A stretch of 64,000 nt of DNA. Origin: Ornithinimicrobium avium. GTDB lineage: Bacteria; Actinomycetota; Actinomycetes; Actinomycetales; Dermatophilaceae. Where the stretch lies: positions 496,001-560,000 of the forward strand of contig NZ_CP031229.1 of the NCBI RefSeq assembly GCF_003351765.1, in the 5' to 3' direction. Shown here piece after piece: positions 33,425 through 42,427 of this stretch (position 1 is its first letter; each line of letters begins with the position of its first letter). The notes below the pieces were generated by a model, which was not told the origin of the DNA, made no database searches, and saw only the letters and a program-made list of their open reading frames with translations. The translations under genes were made by a program, and so were the position numbers.

Positions 33425-34780
33425 TCAGGCGGTGGCGGGGACGGGCTCGCCCTCGCGCACGATGTCCTCGGACGCGTCGCTCTCGCGCCACGGCTCGCCC
33501 CGGCGGGAGGCGTCGTAGGCATCCCGGTCCAGGATGCCCTGGCGCTTGGCCACGATCGTGGGGACCAGGGCCTGGCCGGCCACGTTGGTGGCCGTGCGGC
33601 CCATGTCCAGGATCGGGTCGACGGCCAGCAGCAGGCCGACGCCCTCGAGCGGCAGGCCCAGCGTGGACAGGGTCAGCGTCAGCATGACGGTCGCACCGGT
33701 GACACCGGCGGTCGCGGCCGAGCCGATCACCGACACGAAGGCGATGAGCAGGTAGTCGGTGACGCCCAGGCTCATCCCGAAGAACTGCGCGACGAAGATC
33801 GCGGCGATGGCCGGGTAGACCGCGGCGCAGCCGTCCATCTTGGTGGTGGCGCCCAGCGGCACGGCGAAGGAGGAGTAGGCGCGCGGCACGCCCAGGTTGC
33901 GCTCGGTCACGGCCTGGGTGACCGGCATGGTGCCGATCGAGGAGCGCGAGACGAAACCGAGCTGGATCGCCGGCCACGCCCCGGAGAAGAACTGCCGGAC
34001 GGACAGGCCGTGCAGGCGCAGCAGCACCGGGTAGAGCACGCCCATCACCAGGGCCAGGCCCACGTAGATCGCGACGGTGAAGCGGCCCAGCGAGCCGATC
34101 GTGTCCCAGCCGTAGGAGACGACCGCGTTGCCGAGCAGACCGACCGTCGCCAGCGGCGCCAGCAGGATGATCCACCACAGCACCTTCTGCACGACCGCCA
34201 GGGCCGAGCGGGTGAAGTCGAGGAAGGGCTCGGCGGCCTTGCCCGTCTTGAGCACGGCGATGCCGACCGCGATCGAGAGCACCAGGATCTGCAGGACGTT
34301 GAAGGACAGCGAGACGCCGTCGTCGTCGGCCCGGGCGCTCAGGCCCAGCACGTTGGCCGGGATGATCCCGGTGAGGAAGTCCAGCCAGCCGCCGGTGCGG
34401 CCGGGAGCGGCGGCGTCGGCCGCGGTGACGCCCGCGCCGCGGGCCGGGTCGATCAGCAGGCCGACCGTCATGCCGATGGCCACCGAGGCCATGGCGGTGA
34501 TGGCGAACCACAGCAGGGTGTTCCAGGCCAGGCGGGCTGCGCCGGTGACCTCGCGCAGGTTGGCGATCGAGGAGACGATGGCCAGGAAGACCAGCGGCGG
34601 GACGACCGCCTTGAGGAGGGTGACGAACGAGGACCCGATGATGCCCAGGGTCTCGGAGAGCCAGTTCGGGTCGTCGGCGGTGGCGCCCATGGAGCGGGCG
34701 ACGAGGCCGAGCACCACGCCCAGCACCAGGCCGATGAGCACCTGGGTGCCGAAGGACACCCGGGGGAGACGAGAGCGCAC
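33425..34780 (-). CDS. Dicarboxylate/amino acid:cation symporter (DAACS family)
   Basis: The 451-residue membrane protein has the DAACS/GltP fold with about eight helices and two re-entrant loops. Signature parts are SRSSIGTMP (first hairpin), ATTKMDGCAA, the substrate/cation motif DPILDMGRTATNV and the end NVAGQALVP. It should import C4-dicarboxylates or Glu/Asp with Na+ or H+. The GTG at 34780 starts MRSRLPRVSFG. The upstream 34880-34905 contains two ACTAT half-sites in an AT-rich patch, possibly a regulator site. The gene is single, with its own terminator. Confidence 0.94.
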   Translation of the reverse strand: MRSRLPRVSFGTQVLIGLVLGVVLGLVARSMGATADDPNWLSETLGIIGSSFVTLLKAVVPPLVFLAIVSSIANLREVTGAARLAWNTLLWFAITAMASVAIGMTVGLLIDPARGAGVTAADAAAPGRTGGWLDFLTGIIPANVLGLSARADDDGVSLSFNVLQILVLSIAVGIAVLKTGKAAEPFLDFTRSALAVVQKVLWWIILLAPLATVGLLGNAVVSYGWDTIGSLGRFTVAIYVGLALVMGVLYPVLLRLHGLSVRQFFSGAWPAIQLGFVSRSSIGTMPVTQAVTERNLGVPRAYSSFAVPLGATTKMDGCAAVYPAIAAIFVAQFFGMSLGVTDYLLIAFVSVIGSAATAGVTGATVMLTLTLSTLGLPLEGVGLLLAVDPILDMGRTATNVAGQALVPTIVAKRQGILDRDAYDASRRGEPWRESDASEDIVREGEPVPATA

Positions 34781-34965
34781 GAGGCAGCCTTTCGCGTCAG
34801 GGGAGGACGGGCCGGCAGACGCAGCACACAGACGCGGCGGACGGCCCGGGGCCGCGGTCGTCGCGAAACCCTACGGTGCGCAACTATTGGTTATGACTAT
34901 CCATTCCCCGTGTTTGGTATGACGTAGGTCACCCGGTCCGTCCTGCGCGCCGGACCGTGGGCGGT

Positions 34966-35838
34966 CTAGTAGTCGTCCACGCTCGCGGCGTTGAGGGTGT
35001 CGCACTGGTTGGGGTCGCCGGAGTCGTAGCCCCGCATGAACCAGCCCATCCGCTCCTCGGACGAGCCGTGCGTCCAGGAGTGCGGGTCGACCTGCCCGGT
35101 CATCTTCTCCTGGATGGAGTCGTCGCCGACCGCCGCGGCGGCCGACAGGGCGGAGCTGATGTCCTCCTTGGTGGGCGGCTCGAGCAGGCCCTGCGGGCCC
35201 GAGGCGTTGGAGATCCAGGCCCCGGCGAAGCAGTCTGCCTGCAGCTCGACGCGCACGGCGCCGGACTCCGCGCCCTGCCGGTCCTGCTGGGAGGCCTGCA
35301 GCGCCCCGGTGTAGTTCTGGACGTGGTGGCCGTACTCGTGGCCCAGGACGTAGAGCTCGCCGAGGTTGCCGCCCTGGGCGCCCAGCTGTCCCTCCAGCTG
35401 GTTGAAGAAGGCCGTGTCCAGGTAGATCTGCTCGTCGAGAGGGCAGTAGAACGGGCCGACCTGGCTGGTCGCCTGGCCGCACTGGGTGTTGACCGCACCG
35501 GTGAACAGGATGGCCCGCGGCACCGGGGCCTTGGGGTAGGCCTGCGACCAGTACTGCTCGAGGGAGGCCATGCCGCCCTTCATCCGGCAGTCCACGTCGG
35601 CGTTGGCGTCGGCGCCGGTCTGGCACTCGGCGAGGTCGACGTTCTCCGCGCTGGTCGTGGGCGCCTGCTGGCCGCCCCCGAGGACCGCGCCCGGGTCGCC
35701 GCCGAAGAGCATGATGACCAGGGCGATCAGGAGGGTGCCGATGCCGCCGCCGACCGCGAGGCCGCCGCCACCGCGTCCCCCGCCGCCACCGCGGGACGCC
35801 CTGCCGCCGCCGATGTTGGCGTTCTCCCTGAACGTCAT
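34966..35838 (-). CDS. Neutral zinc metallopeptidase, KPN_02809/YpfJ family
   Basis: The 290-residue protein has a glycine/arginine-rich cytoplasmic start, one transmembrane helix (about residues 33-48) and an outer domain with the zinc motif HEYGHHVQ and a downstream glutamate/DCFAGAW. Four cysteines (CQTG, DCRM, QCGQ, YCPL) fit an extracytoplasmic domain. The ATG at 35838 has GGTGGAGG upstream. Family members are putative zinc proteases of unknown substrate. Confidence 0.92.
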   Translation of the reverse strand: MTFRENANIGGGRASRGGGGGRGGGGLAVGGGIGTLLIALVIMLFGGDPGAVLGGGQQAPTTSAENVDLAECQTGADANADVDCRMKGGMASLEQYWSQAYPKAPVPRAILFTGAVNTQCGQATSQVGPFYCPLDEQIYLDTAFFNQLEGQLGAQGGNLGELYVLGHEYGHHVQNYTGALQASQQDRQGAESGAVRVELQADCFAGAWISNASGPQGLLEPPTKEDISSALSAAAAVGDDSIQEKMTGQVDPHSWTHGSSEERMGWFMRGYDSGDPNQCDTLNAASVDDY

Positions 35839-35895
35839 GCTGCCTCCACCTGCTCGCGTGCTCTGCGCCGGTCGGGCGACCGGGCACCTAGCGCG

Positions 35896-35901
35896 TAGAC
35901 T
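35896..35901 (+). promoter_or_regulatory. Possible -10 of the ABC-F gene
   Basis: TAGACT lies about 100 bp upstream of the ABC-F start at 36005 in the divergent 166-bp gap. A leader of roughly 97 nt would remain, which is common for ABC-F genes whose expression is attenuated, but no clear attenuator was identified. Confidence 0.35.
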
Positions 35902-36004
35902 AACCACCCGGCCCACCCGCCGCAGCCAGGCAGGCGGCGCGCCGACCATCCGCCCTCTCCAGCGCGTCCCGCGCTGCCCGCCGACCGTCGAGGAGCCCGC
36001 CCGC

Positions 36005-37603
36005 ATGATCACCGCCTCCGGCGTCGAGATCCGCGTGGGCTCCCGGCTCCTGATGGACGACGTGAGCTTCCGGGTCGGCCCGGGCGACCGGGTCGGGCTG
36101 GTCGGGCGCAACGGCGCCGGCAAGACGACGCTCACCCGGATCATCTCCGGTGACGGCCAGCCCGCGGCCGGGTCCATCACCCGCACCGGCGAGGTCGGCT
36201 ACCTCCCGCAGGACCCCCGGACCGGGGACCCGGAGATCCTCGGGCGGGACCGCATACTCTCCGCCCGTGGTCTGGACCAGGTGATCCGGGGGCTGCGCGC
36301 CGCCGAGGAGACGATGGCCACCCAGGAGGGGGAGAAGCGCGACCGGGCGATGGCCCGCTACGCCCGCCTGGAGGCCGAGTTCACCTCCCGCGGCGGCTAC
36401 GCCGCCGAGTCCGAGGCGGCCTCGATCGCCAGCTCGCTCGGCCTGCCCGAGCGGGTGCTCTCCCAGCAGCTGCGCACGCTCTCCGGCGGACAGCGCCGGC
36501 GCATCGAGCTGGCCCGCATCCTCTTCTCCGGGGCGCAGACGCTGCTCCTGGACGAGCCGACGAACCACCTGGACGCCGACTCGGTCGTCTGGCTGCGCGA
36601 GCACCTGCGCGGCTACGCCGGCGGCCTGATGATCATCTCGCACGACGTCTCCCTCATCGAGACGGTCGTCAACAAGGTCTTCTACCTCGACGCCAACCGT
36701 CAGGTCATCGACATCTACAACATGGGCTGGCACGCCTACCTCACCCAGCGCGAGGCCGACGAGCGCCGCCGGCACCGCGAGCGCGCCAACGCCGAGAAGA
36801 AGGCCTCCGCCCTGCTCGCCCAGGCGGACAAGATGCGGGCCAAGGCGACCAAGGCGGTGGCTGCGCAGAACATGGCGCGCCGCGCCGAACGGATGCTCGC
36901 CGGGCTCGAGGGGGAGCGCCGGACCGACAAGGTCGCCAGGCTGCGCTTCCCGACCCCGGCCGCCTGCGGGCGGACCCCGCTGACCGCGGAGGGGCTGTCC
37001 AAGTCCTACGGCAGCCTGGAGATCTTCACCGACGTCGACCTGGCGATCGACCGCGGCTCCCGGGTCGTGGTCCTGGGTCTGAACGGGGCCGGCAAGACCA
37101 CGCTGCTGCGCCTCCTCGCCGGCATCGACGACCCGGACACCGGCGAGGTCGTCGCCGGGCACGGCCTGCGGCTGGGCTACTACGCCCAGGAGCACGAGAC
37201 GCTCGACGTGCGGCGCACGGTGCTGGAGAACATGAAGTCCGCGGCGCCCGACCTGGACGAGACCGAGACCCGCAAGGTGCTGGGCTCCTTCCTCTTCACC
37301 GGGGACGACGTCGACAAGCCGGCCGGGGTGCTCTCCGGCGGCGAGAAGACCCGCCTGGCGCTGGCGACCCTGGTCGTGTCCGCGGCCAACGTGCTGCTCC
37401 TGGACGAGCCCACCAACAACCTGGACCCGGCCTCGCGGGAAGAAGTTCTGGCCGCGCTGCGCTCCTACGAGGGAGCGGTCGTCCTGGTCAGCCACGACGA
37501 GGGAGCGGTGACCGCACTGGAGCCCGAGCGGGTCCTCCTCCTGCCTGACGGGGTCGAGGACCTGTGGGGCCGTGACTACGAGGACCTGGTGGCGCTGGCC
37601 TGA
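36005..37603 (+). CDS. ABC-F family ATP-binding protein
   Basis: ABC-F proteins act on ribosomes as translation factors or in antibiotic protection and have no membrane domain. The 532-residue protein has two ATPase domains. The first has Walker A GRNGAGKTT near residue 37 and LSGGQRRR near 160; the second has GLNGAGKTT near 359 and LSGGEKTR near 445. Between them lies a charged helical linker (about 240-305, rich in Arg/Lys/Ala), the P-site tRNA interaction motif of the family. The subfamily (housekeeping or resistance) cannot be decided here. Confidence 0.94.
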   Translation: MITASGVEIRVGSRLLMDDVSFRVGPGDRVGLVGRNGAGKTTLTRIISGDGQPAAGSITRTGEVGYLPQDPRTGDPEILGRDRILSARGLDQVIRGLRAAEETMATQEGEKRDRAMARYARLEAEFTSRGGYAAESEAASIASSLGLPERVLSQQLRTLSGGQRRRIELARILFSGAQTLLLDEPTNHLDADSVVWLREHLRGYAGGLMIISHDVSLIETVVNKVFYLDANRQVIDIYNMGWHAYLTQREADERRRHRERANAEKKASALLAQADKMRAKATKAVAAQNMARRAERMLAGLEGERRTDKVARLRFPTPAACGRTPLTAEGLSKSYGSLEIFTDVDLAIDRGSRVVVLGLNGAGKTTLLRLLAGIDDPDTGEVVAGHGLRLGYYAQEHETLDVRRTVLENMKSAAPDLDETETRKVLGSFLFTGDDVDKPAGVLSGGEKTRLALATLVVSAANVLLLDEPTNNLDPASREEVLAALRSYEGAVVLVSHDEGAVTALEPERVLLLPDGVEDLWGRDYEDLVALA

Positions 37604-37630
37604 CCCGGCCACGCCGGGAAGGAGCACCGG

Positions 37631-39496
37631 ATGACGATCGGCACCGGCATGCGCGGGGCGTCCGTCCGCAGCTTCGCCAAGGACCCCTCGGTCCGCGACC
37701 ACCGGCTCGAGGCCGGCACCGCCCGGCGCGTCGCCCGCTACGGACGCCCGTTCGCCCGGGACATCGCGGCATACCTGGTCCTGACCATCCTGGCCGGGGT
37801 GCTGGTCACCGCGGTCCCGCTGCTGCTGCAGCGGATCATCGACGACGGCGTGGTCCCGCAGGTGCGCGAGGTGGTGATCCGCCTCGGGATCGTCGTGGCG
37901 GCACTGGCCGTCGTGGAGTCCGTGGTGACCGTCGTCACCCGCTGGCTCGGGTCGCGGATCGGCGAGGGCCTGATCCTCGACCTGCGCACCGAGGTGTTCG
38001 CGCACGTGCTGCGCCAGCCGATCGCGTTCTTCACCCGCGCGCAGACGGGCGCCCTGGTCAGCCGGCTCAACAGCGACGTCATCGGGGCGCAGACCGCCTT
38101 CACCTCGATCCTGTCCGGCCTGGTCAGCAACGTGGTCCAGATGGTCCTGATCCTGGCGGCCCTGTTCTCGATGAGCTGGCAGATCACCCTGCTCGCGCTG
38201 TGCCTGCTGCCGCTCTTCCTCGTGCCCGCGCGCGTGATGGGCGCCCGGCTCTCGGCGCTGACCCGCCGGCAGATGACCCTCAACGCCGACATGTACACCC
38301 GGACGACCGAGCGCTTCAACGTCGCCGGCGCGCTCCTGGTGCGCCTCTTCGGCCGCCCGGGCGAGGAGGACGAGGAGTATGAGGTCCGCGCCCGCGGCGT
38401 GCGCGACGCCGGGGTGGCCATCTCGGTCAACCGCGTCGTGTTCATGGCGGGTCTGGGTCTGGTGGCCTCGCTGGCTACCGCGCTCGTCTACGGGATGGGC
38501 GGGCTGATGGCGGTGGCCGGCCAGCTCACCGTCGGCACCCTGGTCGCGATGGCCGCGCTGCTGTCCCGGCTCTACGCACCGCTGACCGCGCTGTCCAACG
38601 TGCGCGTCGACATCATGACCGCGCTGGTGGCCTTCGAGCGGATCTTCGAGGTGCTCGACCTGCGCCCGCTGGTCCGGGAGGCCGAGCACCCGCAGGAGAT
38701 CCCGCAGGGCCCGGTCGGGATCCGCCTGCGGGACGTGTCCTTCACCTACCCGCCGGCCGACGAGGTGTCGCTCGCCTCTCTCGAGCAGCGTCCGGAGGCC
38801 GAGACCGAGGACGACAGCCCGGTCCTACAGGGCATCGACGTGGACGTCCCGGCCGGGGCCATGGTCGCCCTCGTCGGCCCCTCCGGGGCGGGCAAGACGA
38901 CGCTGACCTCGTTGATCGCCAGGCTCTACGACCCGACGACGGGCAGCGTGCAGATCGGCGGCGTGGACCTGCGCGAGGCGTCGATGGACTCGCTGCGCCG
39001 GACCGTGGGCGTGGTGACCCAGGAGGCACACATGTTCAACGACACGGTGCGGGCGAACCTGCGCTACGCGCGCCCGGGCGTCCCCGACGACGAGATCTGG
39101 TCGGCGCTGCGCGCCGCCCGCATCGACGGCCTGGTCGCCCGGCTGCCGGACGGGCTGGACACGGTCGTCGGCGACCGCGGGCACCGGCTCTCCGGCGGGG
39201 AGAAGCAGCGTCTGGCCCTGGCGCGCCTGCTCCTGAAGTCGCCGGCGGTCGTCGTCCTCGACGAGGCCACCGCCCACCTGGACAGCGAGTCCGAGGTCGC
39301 CGTGCAGCGGGCGCTGGACGAGGCGTTGTCCGGGCGGACCTCGGTCGTCATCGCGCACCGCCTGTCCACGGTGCGCGACGCCGACCTCATCCTGGTCATG
39401 GAGCGGGGTCGCATCGTGCAGCGCGGGACGCATGCCGAGCTGCTGGCGGCGGGTGGGCTCTACCGCTCCCTGCACGACACGCAGTTCCGCGACTGA
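37631..39496 (+). CDS. ABC exporter, fused transmembrane and ATPase domains
   Basis: The 621-residue half-transporter has a six-helix transmembrane domain (about residues 40-330) and an ATPase domain. Walker A is GPSGAGKTT near 418, the signature LSGGEKQR, Walker B VVVLDEATAHLD and the H-loop IAHRLST. It probably forms a homodimer that exports lipids, drugs or peptides. It begins 27 bp after the ABC-F gene with an AAGGAG RBS, so the two are likely co-transcribed. The substrate is unknown. Confidence 0.93.
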   Translation: MTIGTGMRGASVRSFAKDPSVRDHRLEAGTARRVARYGRPFARDIAAYLVLTILAGVLVTAVPLLLQRIIDDGVVPQVREVVIRLGIVVAALAVVESVVTVVTRWLGSRIGEGLILDLRTEVFAHVLRQPIAFFTRAQTGALVSRLNSDVIGAQTAFTSILSGLVSNVVQMVLILAALFSMSWQITLLALCLLPLFLVPARVMGARLSALTRRQMTLNADMYTRTTERFNVAGALLVRLFGRPGEEDEEYEVRARGVRDAGVAISVNRVVFMAGLGLVASLATALVYGMGGLMAVAGQLTVGTLVAMAALLSRLYAPLTALSNVRVDIMTALVAFERIFEVLDLRPLVREAEHPQEIPQGPVGIRLRDVSFTYPPADEVSLASLEQRPEAETEDDSPVLQGIDVDVPAGAMVALVGPSGAGKTTLTSLIARLYDPTTGSVQIGGVDLREASMDSLRRTVGVVTQEAHMFNDTVRANLRYARPGVPDDEIWSALRAARIDGLVARLPDGLDTVVGDRGHRLSGGEKQRLALARLLLKSPAVVVLDEATAHLDSESEVAVQRALDEALSGRTSVVIAHRLSTVRDADLILVMERGRIVQRGTHAELLAAGGLYRSLHDTQFRD

Positions 39497-39556
39497 CGGG
39501 GGCCCGGCTCGTCGTCGCGGACACCATCGGTCCGCAGGACGTGATGCAGTGCGTCC

Positions 39557-40129
39557 ATGACTGGCTTCGACCTGGTGGCGCGGCTCCACGAGCAGCTCGA
39601 CTTCCACTGGCACGCGCAGGCCCGACCTCGCCTGGACGGGCTCACCGACGACGAGTACCTCTGGGAGCCCGCCCCCGGCACCTGGAACGTGCGTCGCCGG
39701 GGGGACGGCCCGCCGGGGACGGTGACGACGCGCGCCGGCTCGGCGCAGTGGCTGCTCGACTTCGCCTTCCCTGAGCCCGAGCCCGCACCGGTGACCTCCA
39801 TCGCCTGGCGGATCGCGCACGTGGTGGTCGGCGTGCTCGGTGCCCGCGCGCACTCCCACTTCGACGGGCCGCCGGCCGACTACGACGAGTTCCCCTACGC
39901 GGGGACGGCACAGGAGGCGCTCGACCAGCTCGACGCGGCCTACGGAGCCTGGTCGGCCGGAGTGCGCTCGCTCACGACCGACCAGCTCGCACTGCCGGTG
40001 GGACCGGCCGAGGGGCCGTTCGCCGAAGATCCGATGATCGTCCTCGTCCTGCACCTCAACCGCGAGACGATCCACCACCTCGCCGAGGTCGCGCTGCTGC
40101 GGGACCTGTGGGCCAACGGGGTGCGGTGA
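39557..40129 (+). CDS. DinB-superfamily protein
   Basis: The 190-residue protein has the DinB/YfiT four-helix fold. It starts with a helix carrying FHWHAQ, has a middle AWRIAHVVVG with a metal-type histidine near residue 87, and a last helix IHHLAEVALLRDL near 173-187. These histidines normally bind a divalent metal. Family members include thiol-dependent S-transferases of the mycothiol or bacillithiol type. The ATG at 39557 lies six bases after a poor -10-like TGCAGT. The precise reaction is unknown. Confidence 0.85.
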   Translation: MTGFDLVARLHEQLDFHWHAQARPRLDGLTDDEYLWEPAPGTWNVRRRGDGPPGTVTTRAGSAQWLLDFAFPEPEPAPVTSIAWRIAHVVVGVLGARAHSHFDGPPADYDEFPYAGTAQEALDQLDAAYGAWSAGVRSLTTDQLALPVGPAEGPFAEDPMIVLVLHLNRETIHHLAEVALLRDLWANGVR

Positions 40130-40135
40130 CGGGGG

Positions 40136-40903
40136 TCATGGTGCGCGGGTCGAGCCGCCGTCCACGGTCACGACGCTGCCGGTGAGGTAGGAGGCCATCG
40201 GCGAGGTGACGAAGGCGGCGACGGCGCCGAACTCCTCGGGCTGCCCGTAGCGGCGCAGCGGGATCCCGGCGACGATCCGCTCGCGCAGGGCCACCGGGTC
40301 CTCGGCGGCGGACTCGAGCTCGCGGACGCGGTCGGTCTCGAACCGGCCGGGCAGCACCGCGTTGACCCGGTGCCCGTGCGGTCCGTGCTCGTCGGCCATC
40401 GTCTTGGCGACCATCGCCAGCCCCGGCCGCAGCCCGTTGGAGATCGCCAGCCCGGCGATCGGTGCCCGGACCGACGTGGACAGCACGAAGGTGACCGCGA
40501 TCGGTGCGCGGGCCTGCTCCAGGGCGGTGCGCGCCAGCCGGACCGCCCCGAGGAAGACGGACTCGAAGGCGTCGCGCCACTGCTCGTCGGTGACCGTGTT
40601 GGTGCTCCCGCCCGGCGGGCCCCCGACGCTGATCACGACGCCGTCCAGCCGGCCGAAGTGCTCGTCGGCCGCGTCGAGCAGCCGGTCGGCGGCGTCGGGG
40701 TCGGCCAGGTCGGCGGTCAGGCCCTCGGCGGTGCCCGGGCCGGAGTCGCTCAGCTGCCGGGCCGCGGCCAGGACGTGCTCCTCGGAGCGGGAGGAGACGA
40801 GCACGTCGGCCCCGTCGCGCACCAGGTGCTCGGCGGTCGCGAGACCCAGTCCGCGGGAGGCTCCGGTGAGCAGGTAGGCGCGTCCGGCGAGTCCGAGGTC
40901 CAT
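40136..40903 (-). CDS. Atypical SDR-family oxidoreductase lacking the YxxxK pair
   Basis: The 255-residue protein has the Rossmann motif TGASRGLG (residues 13-20) and overall short-chain dehydrogenase length. At the place of the catalytic Tyr-x3-Lys the sequence reads AISNGLRPG (about 153-161), so both residues are replaced. This pattern is known from a sub-family of SDR-like proteins and suggests altered or lost reductase chemistry. It converges with the DinB-fold gene (6 bp apart). A minus-strand CAGGAT ends six bases before the ATG at 40903. Confidence 0.85.
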   Translation of the reverse strand: MDLGLAGRAYLLTGASRGLGLATAEHLVRDGADVLVSSRSEEHVLAAARQLSDSGPGTAEGLTADLADPDAADRLLDAADEHFGRLDGVVISVGGPPGGSTNTVTDEQWRDAFESVFLGAVRLARTALEQARAPIAVTFVLSTSVRAPIAGLAISNGLRPGLAMVAKTMADEHGPHGHRVNAVLPGRFETDRVRELESAAEDPVALRERIVAGIPLRRYGQPEEFGAVAAFVTSPMASYLTGSVVTVDGGSTRAP

Positions 40904-40935
40904 CCGGCCATCCTGTCAGGCGCGAGGGTCCCGGC

Positions 40936-41718
40936 CTACTCGTCCTCCTCGTCCCAGATCCGGACCTTCTTCGGCTTCCTCGCCCGGACCGGGGCGCCGG
41001 ACTCGTCCCGCGCCGTCTGGTGGGCCATCACCAGCACGAGGACGACGCCGAGCGGGACGGTGAGCCACCACTGCAGCGAGTAGGCCAGGTGCGAGCCGAC
41101 CCGCACGTCCGGGCGCTCGAGCGCCTCGGGCCGGCCCGCCGGCGGGTCCTCCGACTCCAGCACGACGTAGGCCTGCACCAGGTCCAGGCCGGTCGCCGCG
41201 GCGAGCGAGGGCAGGTGGATCGAGCTCAGCTGCCCGGCCGGCAGGTCGTGGCCCAGGTCCGGCTCCGAGGGCCGCAACCACCCGGTCACGGTGACCTCCC
41301 CCGGTGGTGGAGCGGGCACCTCGGGCAGGGTGGAGGCCGTCTTGGCGTTGGGCACCCACCCGCGGTCGACCGTCACCGCGCTCCCGTCGGCGAGGAGGAG
41401 CGGGACGAGCACCTCATACCCGAAGACGCCGCCGTGGGGCCGGTTGCGCGCGAGGTGCTGGTCGTGGTCGAGATAGGTGCCGGTCGCGGTCACGCGGCGC
41501 CACTGGTCGTCGTGCGGGAGCGGCGCGGAGGCGTCGGGGAGCACCTCGCCCAGCGGGACCGGAGCCGCGTCGTAGTTGGCCGTGATGAGGTCGCGGCGCT
41601 CCGCCTTGTCCTGGTAGCGGTGCCACTGCCACTGCCCCAGGTTGAAGGTGAGGACGCCGAACAGCACACCCAGCACGAGATAGGCGATCCACCGGGGTCG
41701 CCGCAGGACTGCCAGCAC
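40936..41718 (-). CDS. SURF1 family cytochrome oxidase assembly protein
   Basis: SURF1 proteins help insert heme A into the aa3-type oxidase. The 260-residue protein has two terminal transmembrane helices (about residues 10-30 and 215-235). A soluble domain lies between them, with LNLGQWQWHRYQDK-like and DRGWVPN motifs characteristic of the family. The tail is basic, then acidic. The GTG start lies one base after the stop of the upstream small gene, so they are co-transcribed. Confidence 0.92.
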   Translation of the reverse strand: MLAVLRRPRWIAYLVLGVLFGVLTFNLGQWQWHRYQDKAERRDLITANYDAAPVPLGEVLPDASAPLPHDDQWRRVTATGTYLDHDQHLARNRPHGGVFGYEVLVPLLLADGSAVTVDRGWVPNAKTASTLPEVPAPPPGEVTVTGWLRPSEPDLGHDLPAGQLSSIHLPSLAAATGLDLVQAYVVLESEDPPAGRPEALERPDVRVGSHLAYSLQWWLTVPLGVVLVLVMAHQTARDESGAPVRARKPKKVRIWDEEDE

Positions 41719-41719
41719 G

Positions 41720-41959
41720 TCAGCCGTCCGCCTCGGTGAGCTCCTCGACGGGCAGGACGTCGATCAGGAACCCGCGCAGCTGGACGAAGTCGCGCAGGTG
41801 GTCGCGGTGCTCCTCGCAGGCCAGCCACACCTTGCGCCGGTCGGGCACGTGCAGCCTGGGGTTGTTCCAGACGACCGCGTGCCGGGCCTGCGCCCGGCAG
41901 CCCTTCGAGCTGCACACCAGCCCGTCGGCCTCGCGGCGCGGGGTCGCTCCGAGGATCAC
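41720..41959 (-). CDS. Small conserved protein with a Cys4/His zinc-like pattern
   Basis: This 79-residue protein is not assigned a function. It has C16-x4-C21 and later C48-x2-H51, spacing that could bind zinc, and a conserved-looking WNNPRLHVPDRRKVW in between. The GTG at 41959 has a strong GGAGGGAGG RBS and overlaps the DUF3099 stop (GTGA). It lies between DUF3099 and SURF1 on one transcript. A longer open frame reaching 43279 is an antisense shadow of fabG. Confidence 0.8.
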   Translation of the reverse strand: MILGATPRREADGLVCSSKGCRAQARHAVVWNNPRLHVPDRRKVWLACEEHRDHLRDFVQLRGFLIDVLPVEELTEADG

Positions 41960-42405
41960 GACGCCTCCCTCCGAGGGTCCTCGTCGGTCGGGTCCTCGGG
42001 GCGGTGGGCGCCGGGGTAGGGGGTGTCGTGGCTGGACACGACCGTCCCCTCCACATCGTGCCCGGTCGGGCCCCGCGGGGCGGCCGTCGTGCCCGGGTCG
42101 AGCCGCGGCTCGGGCCGGGTGACGCGCTCCGGGCGGCTGGCGGTGCCGCGCCGGTCGACGTTGTTGGCCAGCACGACCGCGACCGAGGGGACGATCACGG
42201 CGACCGCGGCCAGGATGATCCCCGCCACCACGATGCCGTTCATCAGCATCCACACCGAGACGGGGAAGGCGACGAGGCGGAACCCCATGGCGGCGAGGTA
42301 CTCCCACATCCGCTTGGCGCGGTCCTTCTCCACCGACACCCTGGCCGTGGTCACCGCCTGGACCGGACGGCGGCCCGGACCTGGACGCGAGGGGTTGGTG
42401 GGCAC
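41956..42405 (-). CDS. DUF3099 domain membrane protein
   Basis: The 149-residue protein has the DUF3099 pattern. It has a basic N-terminus, then two hydrophobic helices (about residues 39-58 and 62-80) joined by a short turn, and a long Pro/Arg/Asp-rich tail. The GTG at 42405 lies exactly six bases after a minus-strand TATCGT, which suggests a leaderless mRNA. It is the first gene of a DUF3099-small protein-SURF1 operon and is divergent from fabG. The role is unknown. Confidence 0.85.
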   Translation of the reverse strand: MPTNPSRPGPGRRPVQAVTTARVSVEKDRAKRMWEYLAAMGFRLVAFPVSVWMLMNGIVVAGIILAAVAVIVPSVAVVLANNVDRRGTASRPERVTRPEPRLDPGTTAAPRGPTGHDVEGTVVSSHDTPYPGAHRPEDPTDEDPRREAS

Positions 42406-42411
42406 CGCTCC

Positions 42412-42421
42412 ACGATACGAC
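42412..42421. promoter_or_regulatory. Bidirectional promoter core of the DUF3099 gene and fabG
   Basis: The minus-strand -10 TATCGT (42417-42412) and the plus-strand -10 TACGAC (42416-42421) overlap by two base pairs. Each ends six bases before its own GTG start (42405 and 42428). The two predicted transcription starts are only 23 bp apart, so one open complex region would serve both directions. Confidence 0.55.
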
Positions 42422-42427
42422 TACGGT

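Noticed and set aside
35900..38689. A 929-codon minus-strand frame
   Set aside because: It is antisense to the ABC-F and ABC exporter genes, which have complete domain motifs on the plus strand.
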